Shown here piece after piece: positions 35,302 to 42,048 of a stretch of DNA of 64,000 bases. The stretch covers positions 1 to 64,000 of the forward strand of contig JAVJTT010000011.1 in the NCBI GenBank assembly GCA_040220135.1. The letters run 5' to 3'. Every line of letters begins with the position of its first letter. Position 1 is the stretch's first letter. The stretch is from CAJXMH01 sp040220135. Its GTDB lineage: Bacteria; Bacteroidota; Bacteroidia; Flavobacteriales_E; Vicingaceae. The notes under the pieces are model-generated. The model was not told the origin of the DNA. It ran no database searches and was given only the letters and a program-made list of their open reading frames with translations. Both the position numbers and the translations under genes were made by a program.

Positions 35302-36489
35302 TTACTCAATGATCTCAGTCACCTGACCTGCTCCAACAGTTCTACCACCTTCGCGGATTGCAAACTGAAGACCAGTGTTCAAGGCTACCGGAGAAATTAG
35401 GTTTACCTCGATGGTAACGTTGTCACCTGGCATAACCATTTCTCTTCCTTCTTCAAGTAAAATCTCACCTGTAACGTCTGTTGTTCTTAAATAGAACTGA
35501 GGACGGTATCTATTTTGAAATGGAGTGTGACGTCCACCTTCTTCTTTCTTCAAGATATACACCTCAGCTTTAAACTTCGTGTGAGGTGTAATAGAGCCTG
35601 GCTTAGCAATTACCATTCCTCTAGAAATATCCTTCTTCTCAATACCTCTCAATAAAAGACCAACGTTATCTCCAGCCTCTCCTCTGTCTAGAATTTTTCT
35701 AAACATTTCAACACCAGTTACAGTAGTTTTTCTTCCGTCAGCACCCATACCATTCAACTCAACTTCTTCACCTGAGTTCACAACACCAGTTTCAATTCTT
35801 CCGGTAGCAACTGTACCACGACCAGTAATTGAAAATACATCCTCAACAGGCATCAAGAAATCTTTATCTGTATCTCTTGGAGGAATTGGAATGTAGCTAT
35901 CTACAGCATCCATCAATTCCATGATCTTGTCTTCCCACTGCTCTTCGCCGTTCAAAGCTCCAAGTGCAGAACCTGTAATAATTGGAATATTATCTCCATC
36001 AAATTCATAGAAGCTTAATAGCTCTCTAATTTCCATTTCAACAAGCTCAAGTAGCTCTTCATCGTCTACCATGTCAGCTTTGTTCATGAAAACTACGATT
36101 TGAGGTACACCTACCTGACGTGCCAAAAGGATATGCTCCCTTGTCTGTGGCATAGGACCATCAGTTGACGCTACAACCAAAATTGCACCATCCATCTGTG
36201 CAGCACCCGTTACCATGTTCTTAACGTAATCGGCGTGACCTGGACAGTCTACGTGAGCGTAGTGCCTGTTTTCAGTTGCGTACTCAACGTGAGAAGAGTT
36301 AATGGTAATACCTCTCTCTTTCTCCTCAGGAGCGTTATCAATTTTGTCGAATTCTTGTCTTTCAGTAAACCCTTTCTTTGCCAATACAGAAGTAATAGCA
36401 GCAGTAAGAGTTGTCTTTCCGTGGTCAACGTGACCGATGGTACCAATATTTAAGTGCGGTTTAGACCGGTCAAAGTTTTCTTTAGCCAT
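35302..36489 (-). CDS. tuf: Elongation factor Tu
   Basis: 395 aa, full length. P-loop GHVDHGKTTL, switch I ERGITI, switch II DCPGHADYVKNM, NKAD and SAL G-motifs, then domains 2 and 3 (GRGTVATGRIETG, ...). It delivers aminoacyl-tRNA to the ribosome. It follows four tRNA genes with 63 bp between, no -7 element in the gap, so it is probably co-transcribed with them. Confidence 0.99.
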   Translation of the reverse strand: MAKENFDRSKPHLNIGTIGHVDHGKTTLTAAITSVLAKKGFTERQEFDKIDNAPEEKERGITINSSHVEYATENRHYAHVDCPGHADYVKNMVTGAAQMDGAILVVASTDGPMPQTREHILLARQVGVPQIVVFMNKADMVDDEELLELVEMEIRELLSFYEFDGDNIPIITGSALGALNGEEQWEDKIMELMDAVDSYIPIPPRDTDKDFLMPVEDVFSITGRGTVATGRIETGVVNSGEEVELNGMGADGRKTTVTGVEMFRKILDRGEAGDNVGLLLRGIEKKDISRGMVIAKPGSITPHTKFKAEVYILKKEEGGRHTPFQNRYRPQFYLRTTDVTGEILLEEGREMVMPGDNVTIEVNLISPVALNTGLQFAIREGGRTVGAGQVTEIIE

Positions 36490-36552
36490 GACTTATTTGC
36501 TTTTGTTTAGGTTATTGAATTAATTAATATGTTAACATTTTATTATATCGTG

Positions 36553-36624
36553 AGCCAATGAGGGGAATTGAACCCCTGACCTCTTCCTTACCAAGGAAAC
36601 GCTCTACCCCTGAGCTACATCGGC
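36553..36624 (-). tRNA. tRNA-Thr (GGT)
   Basis: 72 nt with discriminator T. Acceptor GCCGATG/CATTGGC, anticodon stem TTTCC/GGAAG with loop TTGGTAA (anticodon GGT), T-arm AGGGG...CCCCT. CCA not encoded. Last tRNA of the four before tuf. Confidence 0.96.
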
Positions 36625-36650
36625 TTTTAAACCAACTTCGCCAGACAAAG

Positions 36651-36666
36651 CCTGAGCTACATCGGC
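36651..36666 (-). pseudogene. 5' fragment of a tRNA-Thr gene
   Basis: These 16 bases are identical to the first 16 of tRNA-Thr(GGT) (36609-36624) in the same orientation, after which the sequence diverges completely. No anticodon or T-arm follows before the intact tRNA, so this is a remnant of a duplication or deletion between tRNA-Gly and tRNA-Thr. Confidence 0.7.
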
Positions 36667-36688
36667 AATACTTTTAAAGTAAAAAAAG

Positions 36689-36762
36689 AGCGGGAAACCG
36701 GATTCGAACCGGCGACCCTCAGCTTGGAAGGCTGATGCTCTAGCCAGCTGAGCTACTCCCGC
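36689..36762 (-). tRNA. tRNA-Gly (TCC)
   Basis: 74 nt with discriminator T. Acceptor GCGGGAG/TTTCCCGC region, anticodon stem TCAGC/GCTGA with loop CTTCCAA (anticodon TCC), T-arm GCCGG...CCGGT. CCA not encoded. Confidence 0.96.
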
Positions 36763-36777
36763 TTTTTATACTTTCTG

Positions 36778-36859
36778 TGGGGAGAGCAGGATTCGAACCT
36801 GCGAAGACATAGTCAACAGATTTACAGTCTGTCCTCGTTGGCCGCTTGAGTATCTCCCC
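36778..36859 (-). tRNA. tRNA-Tyr (GTA)
   Basis: 82 nt with discriminator A and the long variable arm of class II tRNAs. Acceptor GGGGAGA/TCTCCCC, anticodon loop CTGTAAA (anticodon GTA). Confidence 0.96.
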
Positions 36860-36892
36860 CAAAAATATTCTTTTAAACATGTAAAGAACGTG

Positions 36893-36966
36893 AGCCGATG
36901 GAGGGATTCGAACCCCCGACCCGCTGATTACAAATCAGCTGCTCTGGCCAACTGAGCTACATCGGC
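36893..36966 (-). tRNA. tRNA-Thr (TGT)
   Basis: 74 nt with discriminator T. Acceptor GCCGATG/CATCGGC, anticodon stem GCTGA/TCAGC with loop TTTGTAA (anticodon TGT), T-arm GGGGG...CCCTC. First tRNA of the operon. Confidence 0.96.
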
Positions 36967-37020
36967 CTTAACTAACAAACCTTTTTCTTAGCCTTAACTG
37001 GTAGCCTCGAAAAAGGTCTG

Positions 37021-37028
37021 CAAATTTA
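37021..37028 (-). promoter_or_regulatory. -7 element of the tRNA-tuf operon
   Basis: TAAATTTG on the minus strand, an exact TAnnTTTG match, about 55 nt upstream of tRNA-Thr(TGT). The leader that follows contains CCTTTTTC...GAAAAAGG (36980-37016), an 8-bp stem with a 21-nt loop. Confidence 0.55.
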
Positions 37029-37118
37029 TAAAAGATTTGATTTAGGTGAAAACTAATTTCACTTTTTTTTCATCAAAGTTTTAATCTCTACTAAAATGAT
37101 TGTTTTCTTGCATGCAAT

Positions 37119-37424
37119 TTAAATGCCTCGAACCTTCTCTTTTCTTTTCCTAGCTTGCCTTCTAAGCGCTTCAGCTACCCCATCAGCAGCAGCTTCAAAA
37201 TTCTTTGCTGTCTTCTTCGCAAAGAGATCATTTCCCGGAATATAGAGCCTAATTTCAACTGTTTTGTTTTCCATTTCGTGATTATTATCCACTTTCATGT
37301 AAACATCTGCTTCAATAATGCGATCAAAGAACTGCGACAATTTGTTTACTCTTCCCTGAATAAAATCAATCAATTTCTGATCGGCATCAAAATTTACTGA
37401 CCTAACGTTCAATTTTACATTCAT
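37119..37424 (-). CDS. hpf: Ribosome hibernation-promoting factor, short form
   Basis: 101 aa, beta-alpha-beta fold of the HPF/YfiA family: KLNVRSVNFDADQKLIDFIQGRVNKLSQFFDRI, then NKTVEIRLYIPGNDLFAKKTAKNFEAAADGVAEALRRQ. It lacks the C-terminal dimerisation domain of long HPF. It binds idle ribosomes near the 30S decoding site in stationary phase. It is 11 bp downstream of the Xer-type recombinase gene and upstream of the tRNA-tuf operon. Confidence 0.93.
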   Translation of the reverse strand: MNVKLNVRSVNFDADQKLIDFIQGRVNKLSQFFDRIIEADVYMKVDNNHEMENKTVEIRLYIPGNDLFAKKTAKNFEAAADGVAEALRRQARKRKEKVRGI

Positions 37425-37435
37425 AGTATTTTAGT

Positions 37436-38311
37436 TTATGCCCTTGGGTGGGCTTGTTTGTAAATATTTTTCAATTTTTCAATGGAGTTATGCGTATAAA
37501 CCTGCGTTGCTGACAAGTTCGCATGACCAAGAATTTCCTTTATCGTATTTAAATCTGCTCCATTGTTCAACATATGTGTGGCAAATGTGTGCCTCAAAAC
37601 GTGAGGACTTTTTTTCTTTATGGTAGACACTAGACCAAGGTATGAATTAACCTTTCTATAGACAAACTTTGAATAAAGCTTTTTTCCCTTATCTGTGACA
37701 AACAAGTAAGGTGTCTGCTGTACACCATTTTTGAGCACCAAGTATTGCCTTAAAGCTGCTGCCAAGCCTTGTGATAAAGGCACTATTCTCTCCTTGTTTC
37801 TTTTACCTAAAACCTTTAACGTATTGGCTCCAAAATCCAAGTTACTTTCTTTCAGCTTGATCAGTTCACTTAATCGAATGCCAGTGGCATAAAGCAACTC
37901 TAGTATAAGCCGATCTCGTTGACCGGGAAAGTCGTTAGTAAACTCAATGGAATCGAGTAAATGATCCATTTCATTCGCCTTAACATAATGTGGCAAGCTC
38001 TTTTCTACCTTTGGACTGCTTACTTTCGAGGTGGGTGAAAGCTTGATTACCTTTTTTCTTCTCAAATAATTAAAAAAGGTTTTAACTGAAGATATCTTTC
38101 GGTTAACTGTTTTGCTGCTTAGTTCCTTTTCCATCAGACTAACAAGCCAAGTTCTTAGCATTTGTGGACTGCACTTTTCAATGGACGGTTCGTCAAACTC
38201 TTCAGTTAAAAAACCCTGTAGTTGCTCTAAGTCTGTTTGATACGCCTTCAAAGTATGCCTTGAGTATCGGCGCTCTTTTTCTAGGTATATAAGAAATTCA
38301 CTAATGTGCAT
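37436..38311 (-). CDS. Tyrosine recombinase, XerC/XerD family
   Basis: 291 aa. N-terminal SAM-like core-binding domain (1-about 85: FLIYLEKERRYSRHTLKAYQTDL). C-terminal catalytic domain with Arg in ATGIRLSEL, Lys in LGKRNKERIVPLS, HVLRHTFATHML (His-x-x-Arg), His in LGHANLSA and the nucleophile Tyr in TQVYTH. It resolves chromosome dimers at dif if it is the housekeeping Xer; the steady rpsU-xer-hpf neighbourhood favours a housekeeping role over a mobile-element integrase. XerC and XerD cannot be told apart from sequence alone here. The ATG abuts the T run of the rpsU terminator. Confidence 0.93.
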   Translation of the reverse strand: MHISEFLIYLEKERRYSRHTLKAYQTDLEQLQGFLTEEFDEPSIEKCSPQMLRTWLVSLMEKELSSKTVNRKISSVKTFFNYLRRKKVIKLSPTSKVSSPKVEKSLPHYVKANEMDHLLDSIEFTNDFPGQRDRLILELLYATGIRLSELIKLKESNLDFGANTLKVLGKRNKERIVPLSQGLAAALRQYLVLKNGVQQTPYLFVTDKGKKLYSKFVYRKVNSYLGLVSTIKKKSPHVLRHTFATHMLNNGADLNTIKEILGHANLSATQVYTHNSIEKLKNIYKQAHPRA

Positions 38312-38361
38312 AAAAAAACCACTTAAGTTGAATGCAAGTTAAGCAAACCAACTCAAGTGGT
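38312..38361 (-). terminator. Terminator of rpsU, abutting the recombinase start codon
   Basis: Arms 38318-38330 and 38349-38361 (ACCACTT.AGTTG / CAACT.AAGTGGT) form a 13-bp stem with one mismatch. On the minus strand it is followed by seven T (38318-38312) and directly by the ATG at 38311. Confidence 0.8.
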
Positions 38362-38390
38362 ATAGTATTGTAAGTATGTCTTAAGCTTTT

Positions 38391-38585
38391 TTAAGCTTCT
38401 TCTTCTCTTTGCATTTTCTCCTTGTAAACAGCGCGCTTTATTTCTTCTCTGCGCTCTACAGAAGGTTTGGTAAAATGCTGACGATTTCTAAGTTCTTTGA
38501 CAGTTCCTGTTCTTTCAAACTTCTTTTTAAACTTCTTCAAAGCTCTTTCGATGTTCTCGCCTTCTTTTACTGGTACAATTAGCAT
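38391..38585 (-). CDS. rpsU: 30S ribosomal protein bS21
   Basis: 64 aa, basic, helical: VPVKEGENIERALKKFKKKFERTGTVKELRNRQHFTKPSVERREEIKRAVYK. It helps mRNA initiation on the 30S subunit. In Bacteroidota, bS21 is among the proteins that sequester the anti-Shine-Dalgarno sequence. Own promoter upstream, terminator downstream. Confidence 0.96.
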   Translation of the reverse strand: MLIVPVKEGENIERALKKFKKKFERTGTVKELRNRQHFTKPSVERREEIKRAVYKEKMQREEEA

Positions 38586-38609
38586 ATTGTCATAATTTTA
38601 TTAGGGGTG

Positions 38610-38642
38610 CAAAAGTAATCAGAAATTAATTACGATTCCAAA
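38610..38642 (-). promoter_or_regulatory. Promoter of rpsU
   Basis: TTTG (38642-38639), 21-bp spacer, TACTTTTG (38617-38610): a full match to the Bacteroidota consensus, 24 nt before the ATG. The -33 element abuts the stop codon of the acyl-CoA dehydrogenase gene. Confidence 0.75.
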
Positions 38643-38643
38643 A

Positions 38644-39783
38644 TTATTTTAAAATCTCTCTTGAAATTACTAATTTTTGAATTTCCGAAGTTCCTTCACC
38701 AATGGTACATAGTTTAGAATCACGGTAAAACTTCTCAACCGGAAATTCTTTAGTGTAGCCGTAGCCTCCAAAAATTTGAACTGCATCCGTAGAAGCTCTG
38801 ACCGATACCTCTGAAGCATAATACTTTGCAAAAGCAGACTCTTTGGTCATTTTCTTACCCTTGTTTTTTAGGTCTGCTGCCTGATGAGTTAACAGCTCAG
38901 CAGCTTCAATATCGGTTGCCATGTCAGCCAGTTTGAAGCCTATGGCTTGAAAGTTGGCAATGGGTTGACCAAATTGCTCTCTTTCTTGTGCATATTTTTT
39001 TGAAGCTTCATAGGCCCCTTTTGCAATGCCAAGCGACAAAGCAGCTATTGATATACGACCGCCATCTAGGATTTTCATCGCTTGCTGAAAACCTTGGCCC
39101 ACTTCTCCTAAGATCATGCTTTCGTGAACTTTACAATCTTCAAAGATTACTTCTGCTGTTTCAGACGCTCTCATGCCAAGCTTATCTTCTTTCTTCCCTG
39201 CTTTTAAACCCGGATTGTCTCGATCAATAACAAAGGCTGTCATTCCATGAGAGTCAAGTAAGTCTCCGGTTCTCACAATAGCTACAACCACATCTGATGA
39301 GATGCCGTGTGTAATCCAGCATTTTGTACCATTTAAAATCCAATGCTCCCCTTCTTTTTTAGCGGTACACTTCATTCTCATGGCATCCGACCCAGTGTTT
39401 GGCTCAGTTAAGGCCCATGCGCCAATAAACTCTGCTGAAGCTAATTTGGGTAAGTATTTCTTTTTTTGATCCTCATTACCAAAGGTTAAAATGTGGTTGG
39501 TACACAGCGAATTGTGCGCCGCCATTGACAATCCAATAGATCCACAAACTTTTGCCAACTCCGTAATTGCTGTAATGTATTCATGGTAGCCAAAGCCTGA
39601 ACCGCCGTATTCTTGAGGAACCAAAACACCCATTAATCCTAAGTCTCCTAATTTTTTAAATAAGTCAACCGGAAACTCTTGTGATTCATCCCATTTCATC
39701 AAATTGGGTTGAATTTCCTTAGCCGCAAAGTCCTGCACCATCTTTGCGATCATGTCTTGGTTTTCTGTGTAATTAAAATCCAT
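38644..39783 (-). CDS. Acyl-CoA dehydrogenase
   Basis: 379 aa, short/medium-chain acyl-CoA dehydrogenase family. N-terminal helical domain (NYTENQDMIAKMVQDFAAKEI), FAD-binding middle strand domain (GAWALTEPNTGSDA, WITHG), and a C-terminal helical domain with QIFGGYGYTKEFPVEKFYRDSK and the catalytic Glu in GEGTSEIQ. It oxidises acyl-CoA to trans-2-enoyl-CoA, passing electrons to ETF. Monocistronic, with a -7 element and a palindrome upstream that suggest a repressor site. Confidence 0.96.
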   Translation of the reverse strand: MDFNYTENQDMIAKMVQDFAAKEIQPNLMKWDESQEFPVDLFKKLGDLGLMGVLVPQEYGGSGFGYHEYITAITELAKVCGSIGLSMAAHNSLCTNHILTFGNEDQKKKYLPKLASAEFIGAWALTEPNTGSDAMRMKCTAKKEGEHWILNGTKCWITHGISSDVVVAIVRTGDLLDSHGMTAFVIDRDNPGLKAGKKEDKLGMRASETAEVIFEDCKVHESMILGEVGQGFQQAMKILDGGRISIAALSLGIAKGAYEASKKYAQEREQFGQPIANFQAIGFKLADMATDIEAAELLTHQAADLKNKGKKMTKESAFAKYYASEVSVRASTDAVQIFGGYGYTKEFPVEKFYRDSKLCTIGEGTSEIQKLVISREILK

Positions 39784-39807
39784 GTATCTTTTCTATTTTA
39801 GAGTCTT

Positions 39808-39815
39808 CAAAAGTA
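39808..39815 (-). promoter_or_regulatory. -7 element of the acyl-CoA dehydrogenase gene
   Basis: TACTTTTG on the minus strand, exact TAnnTTTG, 24 nt before the ATG at 39783. It overlaps the edge of an inverted repeat. Confidence 0.6.
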
Positions 39816-39840
39816 CAATTTGAAGACCGAATTGTTGTAC
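39813..39840. promoter_or_regulatory. Inverted repeat at the acyl-CoA dehydrogenase promoter
   Basis: GTACAATT (39813-39820) faces AATTGTTGTAC at the other end (39830-39840). The outer arms GTACAA/TTGTAC are perfect and the inner AATT pair continues the symmetry with a one-base offset. It spans the stretch from the -7 element upstream toward -33, as expected for a TetR- or GntR-type repressor of fatty-acid genes (inference). Confidence 0.4.
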
Positions 39841-39863
39841 TTTAAAAATAAATAATGAACTCC

Positions 39864-40388
39864 TTAGTAACGGGTGAGGCCTTCAATATTTGTAGAGAAG
39901 TCTTTCAATGCATCTTCACCTTTCAAAAACTCTAGGATAACTAAAAAAGAAAAGCCTGCAACTTTTGCCTTTTGTTGACGCACAATATGAGCAGCAGCAG
40001 CTGCTGTGCCACCTGTTGCCAGTAAATCGTCGTGGATAAGAATCCGACTTTCTGCTACTATGGCATCTTCGTGAACTTCAATTTCGGCGGAACCATACTC
40101 TAGATCGTATTGATGGGAAATAGTTTTATACGGCAACTTCCCTTTCTTTCTAACCGGTATAAAGGGCACGTTCAATTCTTGAGCAATCAACAGTCCCCAA
40201 AAGAATCCTCTGCTTTCAATTCCCATTACAGCATCAGGGTTCAAGGCTCTTGCTCGTTTAGCAAATTCATGAGTAATCAATCGAGTTAACTCCGGTTCAT
40301 TTAATATTGGTGTTATGTCTTTAAAGATAATACCAGGTTTGGGGAAGTCATGAATGTCTCGAATAACTCGCTTTATTTTCTCTTCCAT
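39864..40388 (-). CDS. apt: Adenine phosphoribosyltransferase
   Basis: 174 aa. PRPP-binding motif ILIHDDLLATGGTAAAAAHIV, flexible loop SRGFFWGLLIA and RKKGKLPYKTISHQYDLEYG. It converts adenine and PRPP to AMP in purine salvage. Standard length. A -7-like element is 20 nt upstream. Confidence 0.97.
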   Translation of the reverse strand: MEEKIKRVIRDIHDFPKPGIIFKDITPILNEPELTRLITHEFAKRARALNPDAVMGIESRGFFWGLLIAQELNVPFIPVRKKGKLPYKTISHQYDLEYGSAEIEVHEDAIVAESRILIHDDLLATGGTAAAAAHIVRQQKAKVAGFSFLVILEFLKGEDALKDFSTNIEGLTRY

Positions 40389-40408
40389 TTTTATTTAAAT
40401 TGAAAGCG

Positions 40409-40416
40409 CAATTTTA
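40409..40416 (-). promoter_or_regulatory. -7 element of apt
   Basis: TAAAATTG on the minus strand, one mismatch to TAnnTTTG, with CTTG 20 bp upstream as a possible -33. Confidence 0.35.
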
Positions 40417-40441
40417 CGATGCTTTTAGCAGGCTAGCAAGT

Positions 40442-41386
40442 TCATTCCTCAAGGCTCAGGTAAGGCTTCAGTTTCTGAAGGAGGGAATCATTTATTAAAA
40501 CTGACTTTTTTAAGTCTTCAAGAGCCTGATACTTACCATGCTTTTCTCTAATGCTTACAATTGAGTTTGCCACATTCCATGATAAATAAGGATGTGATTT
40601 TAACTCTCCTGCATCCATTTTATTGACTTTAAGCTTTCTCAACTTCACTTTCTTCAAAACCAACTGTGAGTCCAATGATTGAATTAAGTTATCCTCAACT
40701 CCCCATAGTTCAGTCAATTGTTCTAGGCTATGATAGCCACCAAGCTCTTCTCGGTAAGACACAATTTTGCCGCTAAAGTAAGGACCTATTCCATAGAGTT
40801 TGGTCAAGCTAGCACTATCGGCAACATTGACGTCTAGCACAATCTTCTTCCACTCCTTTTTCTTGGTATATGATTTCTTTTGCTCACTCGCACTTTCATT
40901 TGAATCACCATAGTTCTTCTTTTCTAAGGTATCAGGCAAAAGAATAAAGGGCTTTAACTCCTGATACATTTCATCAGAGACAGTATACATTTTTTGCACG
41001 TCTGACTTCACTCTAAAGCTTCCACCGCTTGCTTCATACTTTTTAATTACCTCGGCTTGCTTTTGACTTAAGCCTAAAGCCATCCACTTTTCAAGGGAAA
41101 GTTGATTGGGATTAAAGTTGAATCGTTTCAACTCAGAACGCTCATTCTCAACTTTAAAAGTATCAATTTCTGCAAGTTGCTGCTTCCTTGCTTCTTCTTG
41201 CTCTAGCGAATCTATCATGGTCATGACTCGCGCTAATTTTTCTCCTGAAGTTGACGTATAATTAGGCTCAGCATACTTCACATATAGATTGACTGAAAGA
41301 AGGATAGAGATAATAAAGACTAAAGCTAATATTCCCCGCCTCTCAATCCGACTAAAGTGAAAATAGTCTTTGATCTGTTGATTCAA
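40442..41386 (-). CDS. Membrane-anchored helix-hairpin-helix protein
   Basis: 314 aa from a TTG start at 41386. Short cytoplasmic N-terminus, one transmembrane helix (about 16-35), a charged linker, then three ComEA-like HhH units: around 104-150 (GLSQKQAEVIKKYEASGG), 190-240 (LYGIGPYFSGKIVSYREELG) and 260-312 (PYLSWNVANSIVSIREKHG). HhH pairs bind DNA without sequence specificity. ComEA has the same layout in DNA uptake, but this protein is longer and a competence role is only a possibility. It is the last gene after the lipoprotein gene, 2 bp away. Confidence 0.82.
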   Translation of the reverse strand: MNQQIKDYFHFSRIERRGILALVFIISILLSVNLYVKYAEPNYTSTSGEKLARVMTMIDSLEQEEARKQQLAEIDTFKVENERSELKRFNFNPNQLSLEKWMALGLSQKQAEVIKKYEASGGSFRVKSDVQKMYTVSDEMYQELKPFILLPDTLEKKNYGDSNESASEQKKSYTKKKEWKKIVLDVNVADSASLTKLYGIGPYFSGKIVSYREELGGYHSLEQLTELWGVEDNLIQSLDSQLVLKKVKLRKLKVNKMDAGELKSHPYLSWNVANSIVSIREKHGKYQALEDLKKSVLINDSLLQKLKPYLSLEE

Positions 41387-41388
41387 GC

Positions 41389-42048
41389 TTAATTAATTGT
41401 GATTCCAACTTGCTCTTCCATTGAGCAGCCTTCCAAAAGTAAGCCAATATTTTGATATAGTGAATCTTGAAGGTTTGAAGCTTCCAAAGCCCTGTTGAAG
41501 TCTTGGCTTCCTACACCATAATTCAGCCATGTAAATGCGCCGGTTTCTTCTAAGTTGGGTACCAAAATATTAAAGGTATCAAGGGTGCCTTGACTAGGCT
41601 GTACTCGAAAACCGATTTGACCATTAATGGAAGCTTGATAAAACAAAGTATCCTGAGGTCCAAAAACTCTCGTCCCAACAAAAGAAACCACTACAGTGGA
41701 AACGTTTTCTGAATACAAACGATAGTTTTTATCTTCTTGCAAAGGAATGTTTTCAATAAGGTTTACAAAACCGGTATTGGTCACTCTTATAAGATCAGCA
41801 GTGCCGGTTTCTGTTTCATCTAATTCATAAGTAAAATGAAAGTGCCCAGAACTATTGGTAACAGCACTAGCCAAAATTAAAGGTTCTGAAAAGCTGCCTG
41901 TTGGATTTACTTTAAACGCTATTTCGGCATTAGATGCTACGGTCTGACAGTTATCAAACACCTGACCTGAAATGTTACTGACCACGGTTTCCTCTTGACA
42001 AGCCAATAGGGTAGTCAGTGTAGCTAAAAGCAGTACAATTCGATTCAA
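41389..42048 (-). CDS. Lipoprotein of unknown function
   Basis: 219 aa from a TTG start at 42048, directly after the stop of the symporter gene. Lipobox LLAC (Cys17). The first part looks like a carboxypeptidase-regulatory/transthyretin-type beta domain (ISGQVFDNCQTVASNAEIAFK, SGHFHFTYELDE), the second is beta-rich with no motif I recognise. It is probably co-translated with the symporter and the HhH gene. Function unknown. Confidence 0.75.
   Translation of the reverse strand: MNRIVLLLATLTTLLACQEETVVSNISGQVFDNCQTVASNAEIAFKVNPTGSFSEPLILASAVTNSSGHFHFTYELDETETGTADLIRVTNTGFVNLIENIPLQEDKNYRLYSENVSTVVVSFVGTRVFGPQDTLFYQASINGQIGFRVQPSQGTLDTFNILVPNLEETGAFTWLNYGVGSQDFNRALEASNLQDSLYQNIGLLLEGCSMEEQVGITIN

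Noticed and set aside
36651..36666. A fifth tRNA gene between tRNA-Gly and tRNA-Thr(GGT)
   Set aside because: Only the first 16 nt match. There is no anticodon arm or T-arm before the next tRNA.
37436..38311. Tyrosine recombinase as integrase of a mobile element
   Set aside because: It sits in the rpsU-hpf-tRNA-tuf core block with normal base composition. I see no attachment-site repeats and no cargo, so a housekeeping Xer is more likely.
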